Source: a virus. Taken from it: 64,000 nt of DNA. The stretch covers positions 1 through 64,000 of IMG/VR virus record IMGVR_UViG_3300034283_001774. One strand, 5' to 3'. Positions 35,601-42,453 of the stretch are shown one piece after another; within the stretch, counting starts at the first letter, position 1, and each line of letters opens with the position of its first letter. The translations under genes and the position numbers were made by a program. The notes beneath the pieces are model-generated. The model searched no databases, was not told the DNA's origin, and was given only the letters and a program-made list of their open reading frames with translations.

Positions 35601-38600
35601 GGATTATTATCTGTAAATAATGAACCAAACACTTGGGGAGCAAGATTTAGAACAACCACTTCTACTACGAATTTAGGAGCACAACTTAAAAATATTATTT
35701 GGACAGGTGGGGGTACTAATGAAGGATTTGCCGTAAGTGGAGTTGGTACTGGTGGAGCTGCATTAGAAGTTAGAAACGATGGTATTGTTTGGGCAAAGAG
35801 TTCGGTATATTCAAATGCAGCCGGTAATGGTGGGGCATTTTATTTATCGGATACTGCAGCTGGTATTTATAGAGATAACACCTATGATGTAACCGTTATA
35901 CAAAATAATTCATCTGGTAATATATTAAACTTAGCAAGTGCCGGTGATGTTCGTGTAAGTATTGACTCTAATAATAATGATACCGGTGTAAGATTTATAG
36001 TTGGTAATAATGCAATTAAATCAACAAATGAATTATTCTCTGTAAACGAAAGTGGTACAGCATTTGCATCATCTGATTTTAGAGCACCAATATTTTATGA
36101 TTCAGATAATACATCATATTACACAAACCCGCTATCAACTTCTAGATATAACGCATTACAGGTAAATAAAACTTACCAAAACGAACAATTTATTGATGTA
36201 CCTGGTACATTTAATGGTAATAGAAGATGGGTAAGATTTAGTATTAGTAGATTTAATAGTGGTGGTTCTCCTGTCAGACTTTCGATATCTCGTGCAATTA
36301 CTGATAATAGTTCAAACCCGTATGGTGGTTGTACTGCAGAATTTGTAATCAATTCAAGAGAATGGCATAGTGGACAAGAGAATATGTGGTATTTTTATAC
36401 TGAACATGGTTCTTACAACGCTAACCAAAATCCTTATGGATATTATATCTATCAAGCTGGTCCAAGAGATTTAGCAAGTGGTGGATATTGGTTCTATATG
36501 TTATTATTAGATGGTGTACGATATAGAATGTCTGTATCTGCGGACATGAACTTTAATAACGATAATATTGGTTCAATTGAATATAGTGTAGCTGATCCGG
36601 GTGGAGTTCCAAGAGTTCCATTAGGTTCTGGTGTAATTGGTAACAATACAACTTATAATCAAACTACATCTACATATGCGATGCATGGTATTATGTATGA
36701 TTATGATGATAGAAACTATTATATTGACCCAAATAGTACATCAAGAATTAGAAGAACTAATTTAGTGGCAAGTGGTACGAGTTGGGATGATGGGTTAAAT
36801 CTTTATTCATCAGATGAAAGTAATAGATGGAATTTATTAGTTGATAATGGAGCAAGTGATTATTTAAGATTTGCGTATAATAACAGTGAAGATTTTAGAT
36901 TACAACCGGATGCTACTATTTCGTATAACTCAATGTACGCACCAATTTATTATGATTTAGATGATTCAACATATTATATGAATCCTGCAAATGGTGGATT
37001 TGTACTACAAGGTGGTTCATCTAATAGAGTTAAGTTTTATACAAATGATAGTGGATTTAGAGTTCAAAATGCAGAAGGTAATGGTGTTAGTGATGTGAGA
37101 TTGGGAGCTGCTTGGGGAGCACCTGGTGTTTACTCATCTACATACTTAATGTTGGGTGCTGAAAGTTATGTTGAGTTCAGAATTGGAAACTCACAAAAAG
37201 GATATATGGATAGTTCGTCTAACCTATACTCCTTTGGCTCAGTTCGTTCTCCAATTTATTATGATTACACATCTACTGCATATTATTTAGACCCGGCATC
37301 TACATCTAATCTGAATGAAGTTTACGCTTATTCTTATAGAGGTAATGGTAACGTTGGTGGAACGGGTAATGCATCTTGGCATCCAAATGGTATCTATTCA
37401 GCCGGATATAACTGGTTGTATGGTGGTATAAATGGCGGTGGTAATTCTGCTACAAATTTTAGTGATGTAAGAGCAAGTATATTTTATGATTACGATGATA
37501 CTGGATATTTCTTAAACCCAGCTTCAACTGCAACATCTTTAAGAATTCAAGGTGGTATTAAACAAAGAAACTTAGTTGGTAGACCATATGCGGTATGGGG
37601 TGCAGGTGGTGGTGCAACTGGTGCTGTAATTATTAAATTCCCTGGTGGAAGTGGTAACTATGGTATGATTCACGCAGTTATTGACATTTATGAATATAAT
37701 GGAAATGCTGCAGCAACTGTAATTGTTGGTGGACATAACTGGAATGGTGCTTGGTATAACTATAACGCAAACGTAGTTGGTTATACTGATAAGCCTGTAA
37801 GGGTTGGTTTTAAAGATGGTAGATATTGTATTGTAATTGGTAATGGTTCATCATCATGGTCTTATGGACAAGTTGTTCTTCGTAAAATACAAAATGGTGC
37901 ATATTACGATGGGGTGATGGATGTTGCGGAAGGATATAGTGCAAATATTGAATCGGATTCTTATTCTTGGATTTCAGGAGACCTTCAAATATTAAGAAGT
38001 AGATACATTTATGGTGTTGATTACGTTCAAGCTCCAATATTCTATGATACAAACTCTACATACTTTGGAGATTTCAGTTCGGAGATAAGAATGCCTTACT
38101 ACAATGGTGGTACAATGAGATTCAGAACGAATACACATTGGGATTCTGTTTCTGGTATCGATTTGATAGGTGTAGCTGGAGAATTCCGTATGAGTTCGGA
38201 TAGTGGTAACTTAAACCTTAGAGTTGATGGTTGGATTATAGGATATGATTATATTCAATCATTGGGAGCCGTTTATGGTACGATATATTATGACCAAAAT
38301 AATAGTGGATATTATGCAGACCCTGCATCTACTAATAACTTCAATCAAACGGAGCAAAATGGTAGAATGTGGTATAGCAACTATTTAGTAAGCCGTAATA
38401 GAGGTGGTATGATGGGTGATTACAATTCTACTGGTACCGCTGATAAAGTAATTTGGACAATTGGCGAAAGCTGGCCATTAGGAAATATGTATGGTTTGGC
38501 GTATGATTATGGAAGTGGATATGGCCATCATTTAGCATTAAGAGATAATGGTGCAACTTACTCTCGTTTCGGATTTGCCGGTGGTGCATTTATAGGTGGT

Positions 38601-41600
38601 ACTGTATCCGTTGGTGGAGCAATGTATGCACCTATTTACTATGATTCAAACGATGGTGGTTATTATGGTGACTTTGCATCGACATCTCGTACAAACTATA
38701 TTGTTGGTAATAGAATTAAATTAGTAAACAACGTAAATAATGACCCTCGTTGGGACTTCTCAGCATATGTAGTTGAAGCACAACACTGGTATGGTAACAA
38801 CTCATCTATGACAATGTATATGGGTGAGGGTAGTAATACAATTCAAGTACCGGGTAGTGGTGGTATAAGACCTGTAATTATTTACGATTATAATAATGCA
38901 GGATACTATCTTAATATGGATGGTACATCTAATTTATACGCAGTTACAGATTATACTCGTAGAGCGGCATTTAATTTAGGTAGAGAAAGAGGAAATCGTA
39001 GAGATATTACAAGTGATACAAACCACTGGACTGGTACAAATGGATGGGGAACATCTTATGGAACTTGGGCAAGTGCTTGGGAAGGTGGATTTAGTGGTTG
39101 GGATATTTGGGGTGGTGGCACTGACCACCCGCAAGGTGGTGGATATGTTCACGCTCAAGGTATCGTATCCGGACAACACTATGCAACCGGTGGTGGTGGT
39201 ACTGCTTATGGTTGGATGATGGTAGGAGCACACGATGCTGGAAGCCGTTGGTGGTTAAGAGGTAAGTGGGGTGGTACAACATATCCTTGGTATGAAATTG
39301 TATTATATGGAAGAAACGTTGGTGGTGGTGACCTTTATGCCGGTTATTGGTATGATGGAAACAACACTGGATATTATATAGACCCGAATGGTTCTTCGCA
39401 AATGAGTGCGGTTTATTCAGATAACTGGTTTAGAGCACAAGGATGTGCCGGATTCTATTTCCAATCGTATGGACGTGGATTATGGTCACCAGAGTGTGAG
39501 GGTAATCCTTATGGACACGTAGCAACAAACGGCGGTGGTAGAAACGGATGGGGTGGATATGGTATATTTAGCCGTTATACCTTAATGAGTACCGGTGGTG
39601 ATAACGTTGGTATGCATGACACTGCTAGAGGTTGGGTTTGGTATATGGAAGGTGGAAGGCTTCAAATGCATTGGGCTGGAAACCGTAGAATGGTAACTGA
39701 ATCGCATGGTGTTTACTTTGATGCAGATGCTAGAGCTTCTATATTCTATGACCACGATACTGGATACTATTTTGATGGTAATGGTACATCCAATATGAAT
39801 AGATTTACCGATAGAACAAAAGCTTCTATGGGTAATACCGCAAAATATAATTCACCTCGTTGGGATTTCACTGGTGATAGTAACTATTGGGTTGGTTCAA
39901 TGGGTTGGGGTACAACTGACCTTAACTCCGTTTGGAACTGGGGTAGTGGATTCTTTGATAGCTGGGGTAACCCTGGTAACCAACCAGCGGGTACATCTCA
40001 CTGGACTGGTATTCAAACGGCTCACTACACTTGTGGATATGGTTGTGGATATGGTTGGCAAATGGTTGGTGGACCTATTAGTGGATTATGGTTTAGAAAT
40101 GTTTGGTCTTCACCTTCTGGTTGGAGAAAAATAGCAATGTATGGCCTAAATGAATATTCTAATGATTTCTACGCTACAATCGTATATGATAGTAATAATA
40201 CAGGATTCTATTCAGACCCTAATGGTACTTCTGCATTAAGTAGAATTACTGTAGATTCTGAAATTATATCTAGAAATGGTTGTGGTAGAATTTACTTACC
40301 TGGAAATTTACACATAGATTCATATTGTGGATATGACATTTATATGCAGTATTACACCAATAGACCAACCAGATATTATGGATATATTGAAATGAATGGA
40401 TATGGTGGGTATGGATTTGGTGAAATTTATTCTAATATCTATTATGATAGAAATGATTCTGGATATAGATTAGACCCTAATGGTACATCTCAACTTCACT
40501 ATGTATTAGCAAATAACTGGTTCAGACCACAAGGATGTACCGGTGTATATTGGGAATCGTATGGTAGAGGTATTTGGTCACCGGAGTGTGAGGGTAACCC
40601 TTATGGACATATTGCAACTTATGGTGGTGGCAGAAATGGTTGGTATGGATATGGTGTGGGTAGTAGATATACTCTAATGAGTACACTGGGTGATAATATC
40701 GGTTTACATGATAGTGCTAGAGGTTGGATTTGGTATATGAGTGGTGCTGAATTGAATATGTACTATGCAGGTTCCAGAAGAATGGTAACAACCGGATGGG
40801 GTGTATATGTAGACCAATATTTGGAAGCAGGTGGTTCATTGAGAGCACCAATTTTCTATGATAACCAAGATACTGGATACTATTTAGACCAACACAATAC
40901 CGATAACCAAGGTTTAAGAATCAGAGGTGGTACACTTCACGGACCTAACTGGTGGTGGGGAGCTTATTTAAGAGTTGGTGCTAACAACCATATAGGTGAT
41001 TGGGCACAAATGTTCACATCAAACGGTAACTTACATATTGATGCTAGACCAGGATATCCAATGTACCTTAACTGGCACACCGGTAATACTGTTTTAGTAA
41101 ATTCCGATATACAAGCAAGAATTTACTATGATTTAGATGATACTGGATACTACTTTGGTTCTAGTGCAGGTGATGGTAGATTTAGATACACAAATACTAA
41201 TGGTGGATTCTCTCAGTCAAATAACCAATTCCAATTTAATGTAAATAGAGGTTATTATATGAACGATACTGCCAACTTACAGGCATATTCGGAAGGTAAT
41301 AACTCTGCATTCTTATCTTGGCATAAGACCGGTGTATTTGCAACTAATATGGGATTGGATGGTGATAACTGGATTCGTATTGGTGGCTGGTCAATGTCAA
41401 ATAACAGATGGCAGTTAAACGCTAGCGGTGACATGTATGCAGCTGGTAACGTTGTTGCATATTCATCGGATGAAAGATTGAAAGAAAATATTACTACAAT
41501 TAGTGATGCATTGGGAATGTTGAAGCAATTAAGAGGTGTTTATTTTGATTGGAAAGAGATGGTTGATTCGTTAGGGTTTAATCCAATTGATAGACATGAT

Positions 41601-41840
41601 ATTGGAGTAATTGCGCAAGAAGTTGAAAAGGTAATACCACAAGCAATTAAACCGGCACCATTTGATGCGTTAGGAGATGGTAAATCTATAAGTGGAGAAC
41701 ACTATAAGACAGTTCAATTAGAAAAGATTGTTCCTGTACTTATACAATCGGTTAAAGAACAACAAGAAATTATAGAAAATCAAAATAAACAAATTGAAGA
41801 ACTGAAAACAATAGTTTATAAAATTTTAAATAAAAACTAA
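32631..41840 (+). CDS. Giant tail fibre with collagen-like tract and S74 chaperone tail
   Basis: A 3069-residue ORF. Residues 1-230 are fibre beta repeats. Residues 232-673 are a Gly-x-y tract (GSS/GTS, rare KDG inserts). Residues about 680-1140 are TVTGNAIITGDLTVSG-type fibre domains. Residues about 1150-2850 contain 15 copies of an (A/S)-x-I-x-YD-x-(D/N)-x-TGYY-x-(D/N)P motif linking varied globular domains rich in Trp, Tyr and Gly, two of which are duplicated in alternating order (39021-40820). The end (residues 2946-3069) is an intramolecular chaperone of the endosialidase/S74 type with SSDERLKENI. Such domains trimerise the fibre and then cut themselves off. This is probably the receptor-binding long fibre. 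Confidence 0.85.
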   Translation: MSSFIGIDPNGLNQVSSSVISLYVSGSPVINASPNSISIINGIPFSASKIETLIIDTPSSESLTINANTLITGSISASIFRGDGSGLFNIQADSIGDINRIKSGSAIAQISPNNGLVVNVPTNISGGLTLTGNANVTGNANIIGNINVSGKITSTEISTTLISSSVIYSSGSNKFGDATSDKHEFTGSVAISGSIFVGTPDTIPTDNTTNEVLVLNTTTGRISRRFAAATSGTSGTSGTSGSSGSTGSAGSSGTSGSSGSSGSSGSSGTSGSSGTSGSSGTSGSSGSSGSSGSSGSSGSSGSSGTSGSGGSSGSSGTSGSGGSSGSSGSSGSSGTSGSSGTSGSSGSSGVSGKDGSSGTSGKDGTSGISGSSGSSGTSGTSGSGGSAGSSGSSGISGGTGTPGTSGSSGTSGTSGKDGTSGSSGSSGTSGSGGSSGLTGAGGGSGSSGSSGSSGSSGSSGSSGSSGTSGSSGSSGLGGASGSSGSSGSSGTSGSSGSSGTSGSSGTSSSGGTAGTSGSSGTSGSSGSSGSSGQSGSSGSSGSSGKDGAVGTSGSSGSSGTSGSSGSSGQSGSSGSSGSSGSSGVSGTSGSSGTSGSSGTRGSGGSSGSSGTSGSSGSSGVSGSSGSSGSSGTSGSSGSSGTSGSSGSSGSSGSSGSSGTSGSSGTQGTSGSSGLLALTGTTDNGVITLNGTAPNGTVESNLTFNGTLLTVTGNAIITGDLTVSGTTTTINTETILLADNIITLNSNFTTGTPTENAGIEVRRGSSSTVSFYWDESNDRWTADNTLSVSGNVVLTGTIDTGQGATEVYLMNQNIRTTDSPTFAGLTLNGDLTLSYTYPRINLTDTNNDSDYSIINADGSFVLYDVTNNANRFTISNTGLLTHRSITGGTAGSTVASHIKNFSLGGGTYNSAWNSGNSVMLYIEGYSNDAGDSVYPVYIEDENNIVDFYLFSGTDQSLGTKQAYIAGNTGIGTAPNNSYRLNVGGSINIPNDGLLSVNNEPNTWGARFRTTTSTTNLGAQLKNIIWTGGGTNEGFAVSGVGTGGAALEVRNDGIVWAKSSVYSNAAGNGGAFYLSDTAAGIYRDNTYDVTVIQNNSSGNILNLASAGDVRVSIDSNNNDTGVRFIVGNNAIKSTNELFSVNESGTAFASSDFRAPIFYDSDNTSYYTNPLSTSRYNALQVNKTYQNEQFIDVPGTFNGNRRWVRFSISRFNSGGSPVRLSISRAITDNSSNPYGGCTAEFVINSREWHSGQENMWYFYTEHGSYNANQNPYGYYIYQAGPRDLASGGYWFYMLLLDGVRYRMSVSADMNFNNDNIGSIEYSVADPGGVPRVPLGSGVIGNNTTYNQTTSTYAMHGIMYDYDDRNYYIDPNSTSRIRRTNLVASGTSWDDGLNLYSSDESNRWNLLVDNGASDYLRFAYNNSEDFRLQPDATISYNSMYAPIYYDLDDSTYYMNPANGGFVLQGGSSNRVKFYTNDSGFRVQNAEGNGVSDVRLGAAWGAPGVYSSTYLMLGAESYVEFRIGNSQKGYMDSSSNLYSFGSVRSPIYYDYTSTAYYLDPASTSNLNEVYAYSYRGNGNVGGTGNASWHPNGIYSAGYNWLYGGINGGGNSATNFSDVRASIFYDYDDTGYFLNPASTATSLRIQGGIKQRNLVGRPYAVWGAGGGATGAVIIKFPGGSGNYGMIHAVIDIYEYNGNAAATVIVGGHNWNGAWYNYNANVVGYTDKPVRVGFKDGRYCIVIGNGSSSWSYGQVVLRKIQNGAYYDGVMDVAEGYSANIESDSYSWISGDLQILRSRYIYGVDYVQAPIFYDTNSTYFGDFSSEIRMPYYNGGTMRFRTNTHWDSVSGIDLIGVAGEFRMSSDSGNLNLRVDGWIIGYDYIQSLGAVYGTIYYDQNNSGYYADPASTNNFNQTEQNGRMWYSNYLVSRNRGGMMGDYNSTGTADKVIWTIGESWPLGNMYGLAYDYGSGYGHHLALRDNGATYSRFGFAGGAFIGGTVSVGGAMYAPIYYDSNDGGYYGDFASTSRTNYIVGNRIKLVNNVNNDPRWDFSAYVVEAQHWYGNNSSMTMYMGEGSNTIQVPGSGGIRPVIIYDYNNAGYYLNMDGTSNLYAVTDYTRRAAFNLGRERGNRRDITSDTNHWTGTNGWGTSYGTWASAWEGGFSGWDIWGGGTDHPQGGGYVHAQGIVSGQHYATGGGGTAYGWMMVGAHDAGSRWWLRGKWGGTTYPWYEIVLYGRNVGGGDLYAGYWYDGNNTGYYIDPNGSSQMSAVYSDNWFRAQGCAGFYFQSYGRGLWSPECEGNPYGHVATNGGGRNGWGGYGIFSRYTLMSTGGDNVGMHDTARGWVWYMEGGRLQMHWAGNRRMVTESHGVYFDADARASIFYDHDTGYYFDGNGTSNMNRFTDRTKASMGNTAKYNSPRWDFTGDSNYWVGSMGWGTTDLNSVWNWGSGFFDSWGNPGNQPAGTSHWTGIQTAHYTCGYGCGYGWQMVGGPISGLWFRNVWSSPSGWRKIAMYGLNEYSNDFYATIVYDSNNTGFYSDPNGTSALSRITVDSEIISRNGCGRIYLPGNLHIDSYCGYDIYMQYYTNRPTRYYGYIEMNGYGGYGFGEIYSNIYYDRNDSGYRLDPNGTSQLHYVLANNWFRPQGCTGVYWESYGRGIWSPECEGNPYGHIATYGGGRNGWYGYGVGSRYTLMSTLGDNIGLHDSARGWIWYMSGAELNMYYAGSRRMVTTGWGVYVDQYLEAGGSLRAPIFYDNQDTGYYLDQHNTDNQGLRIRGGTLHGPNWWWGAYLRVGANNHIGDWAQMFTSNGNLHIDARPGYPMYLNWHTGNTVLVNSDIQARIYYDLDDTGYYFGSSAGDGRFRYTNTNGGFSQSNNQFQFNVNRGYYMNDTANLQAYSEGNNSAFLSWHKTGVFATNMGLDGDNWIRIGGWSMSNNRWQLNASGDMYAAGNVVAYSSDERLKENITTISDALGMLKQLRGVYFDWKEMVDSLGFNPIDRHDIGVIAQEVEKVIPQAIKPAPFDALGDGKSISGEHYKTVQLEKIVPVLIQSVKEQQEIIENQNKQIEELKTIVYKILNKN
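33324..34649 (+). repeat. Collagen-like Gly-Ser/Thr-Ser tract (about 442 aa)
   Basis: Same 9-base unit composition as the longer tract at 26865-30122, with strict Gly every third residue. The two tracts share DNA words such as GGTTCATCTGGAAGCAGTGG, so recombination between the two fibre genes is possible. Confidence 0.95.
36076..41180 (+). repeat. 15 copies of the YD-TGYY-DP fibre linker motif
   Basis: Copies include APIFYDSDNTSYYTNP, APIYYDLDDSTYYMNP, SPIYYDYTSTAYYLDP, ASIFYDYDDTGYFLNP, GTIYYDQNNSGYYADP, ATIVYDSNNTGFYSDP and ARIYYDLDDTGYYFG. They come every 60-150 residues and separate unlike domains, as a repeated interdomain beta element of a trimeric fibre would. Most are followed by an (N/S)GTS or AST turn. 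Confidence 0.88.
39021..40820 (+). repeat. Duplicated A-B-A-B domain pair in fibre tip region
   Basis: Domain A (about 39021-39320) starts NHWTGTNGWGTSYG and recurs at about 39881-40152 as NYWVGSMGWGTTDL. Domain B (about 39420-39735) has NWFRAQGCAGFYFQSYGRG and WSPECEGNPYGH and recurs at about 40511-40820 as NWFRPQGCTGVYWESYGRG and WSPECEGNPYGH. B copies are much better conserved than A copies. The high Trp/Tyr/Gly content and paired cysteines fit ligand-binding domains. Confidence 0.8.
41466..41837 (+). other. S74 intramolecular chaperone domain
   Basis: The last 124 residues of the third giant fibre carry the S74 signature SDERLKENI (Ser2946, Asp2947), an Asp-Ile-Gly-Val-Ile-Ala-Gln-Glu-Val-Glu strand and a C-terminal coiled coil (IQSVKEQQEIIENQNKQIEE). 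In known members, cleavage occurs just before the conserved Ser after trimer folding, so the mature fibre would end near residue 2945. Confidence 0.88.
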
Positions 41841-41867
41841 ATTGGTTACTTTTTTTAAAAACACATA

Positions 41868-41876
41868 TATTTATAG
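41868..41876 (+). promoter_or_regulatory. Candidate late promoter motif TATTTATAG
   Basis: Between the third giant fibre and the next small gene, 16 bases before the ATG at 41892. Identical to the motif at 63109 for ten bases (TATTTATAGA). The shorter spacing leaves little room for a leader. Confidence 0.4.
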
Positions 41877-41891
41877 ATAAAATAGTAAGCT

Positions 41892-42317
41892 ATGGGATAT
41901 ACACAAAGTTGGTCATTAAAGGGCCTAAGAAAACAAAATCACGAAGGTCTTGAAGGCGTTATTATTGGAACTAACTGGGAAGTAGTAGTTACCGATGATG
42001 ACGGATATAGTGCAAAATTCACTGGAGCAACTCCATTTAAAGCAGCGGAAGTTAATGTAAGTACTTTTACGGCATATAATGAATTGACAGAAGAGCAAGT
42101 ATTAGGATGGATAAAAAATCACGTTAGTGGTTCAAATACAGCAACAAATTATTGGGACCATATAATTGGTAGAATCCAAAAAGATATAGATGGTCAACGA
42201 AATGTTGTACAAATCGTTAATGAAACCGAATTACCTTGGTATTCAGGTTCATTATCTGGTTCAGTAACTCCAGACCCATTATCTGGACAAGCATTATACG
42301 CAGCTCAAGCTGATTAG
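41892..42317 (+). CDS. Conserved small virion protein (DUF7936-like)
   Basis: A 141-residue protein between the fibre block and the sheath gene. Features: an N-terminal beta domain with GTNWEVVVTDDDGYSAKFTG, an ATPF turn, the signature LTEEQVLGWIK, then IIGRIQKDIDGQR and a Pro-rich end with ELPWYSGSL. I recall the same order (GATPF, FTxxxxLTEEQVLGWI, IQKQID, LPW) in small proteins of T4-like cyanophages. Function is not known; the position suggests a virion or fibre accessory protein. A strong terminator follows directly. Confidence 0.65.
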   Translation: MGYTQSWSLKGLRKQNHEGLEGVIIGTNWEVVVTDDDGYSAKFTGATPFKAAEVNVSTFTAYNELTEEQVLGWIKNHVSGSNTATNYWDHIIGRIQKDIDGQRNVVQIVNETELPWYSGSLSGSVTPDPLSGQALYAAQAD

Positions 42318-42339
42318 TAGATTAATTTAAAAATAGTAT

Positions 42340-42385
42340 ATACCCAAAGCACTTTAACTAATAAAATTGTGTTTTGGGTATTTTC
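42340..42385 (+). terminator. Intrinsic terminator
   Basis: ATACCCAAAGCAC (42340-42352) pairs with GTGTTTTGGGTAT (42369-42381) with a single G-T wobble, followed by TTTTC. It sits 23 bases after the stop of the preceding gene and just before a TATTTATA motif. Confidence 0.82.
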
Positions 42386-42389
42386 ATTA

Positions 42390-42397
42390 TATTTATA
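42390..42397 (+). promoter_or_regulatory. Candidate late promoter motif TATTTATA
   Basis: Directly downstream of the terminator at 42340-42385 and 56 bases before the sheath ATG. The longer leader before sheath, with a clear GGAG ribosome-binding site, fits a highly expressed gene. Confidence 0.42.
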
Positions 42398-42453
42398 TGT
42401 GTATTGTTATAAAAAAATAATACCAACAATCAAAATCAAATCGGAGAAATAAA

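Noticed and set aside
36076-41180. Diversity-generating retroelement targeting the fibre tip
   Set aside because: The duplicated domains looked like variable/template repeats, but substitutions are not confined to adenines and no reverse transcriptase gene occurs in the window.
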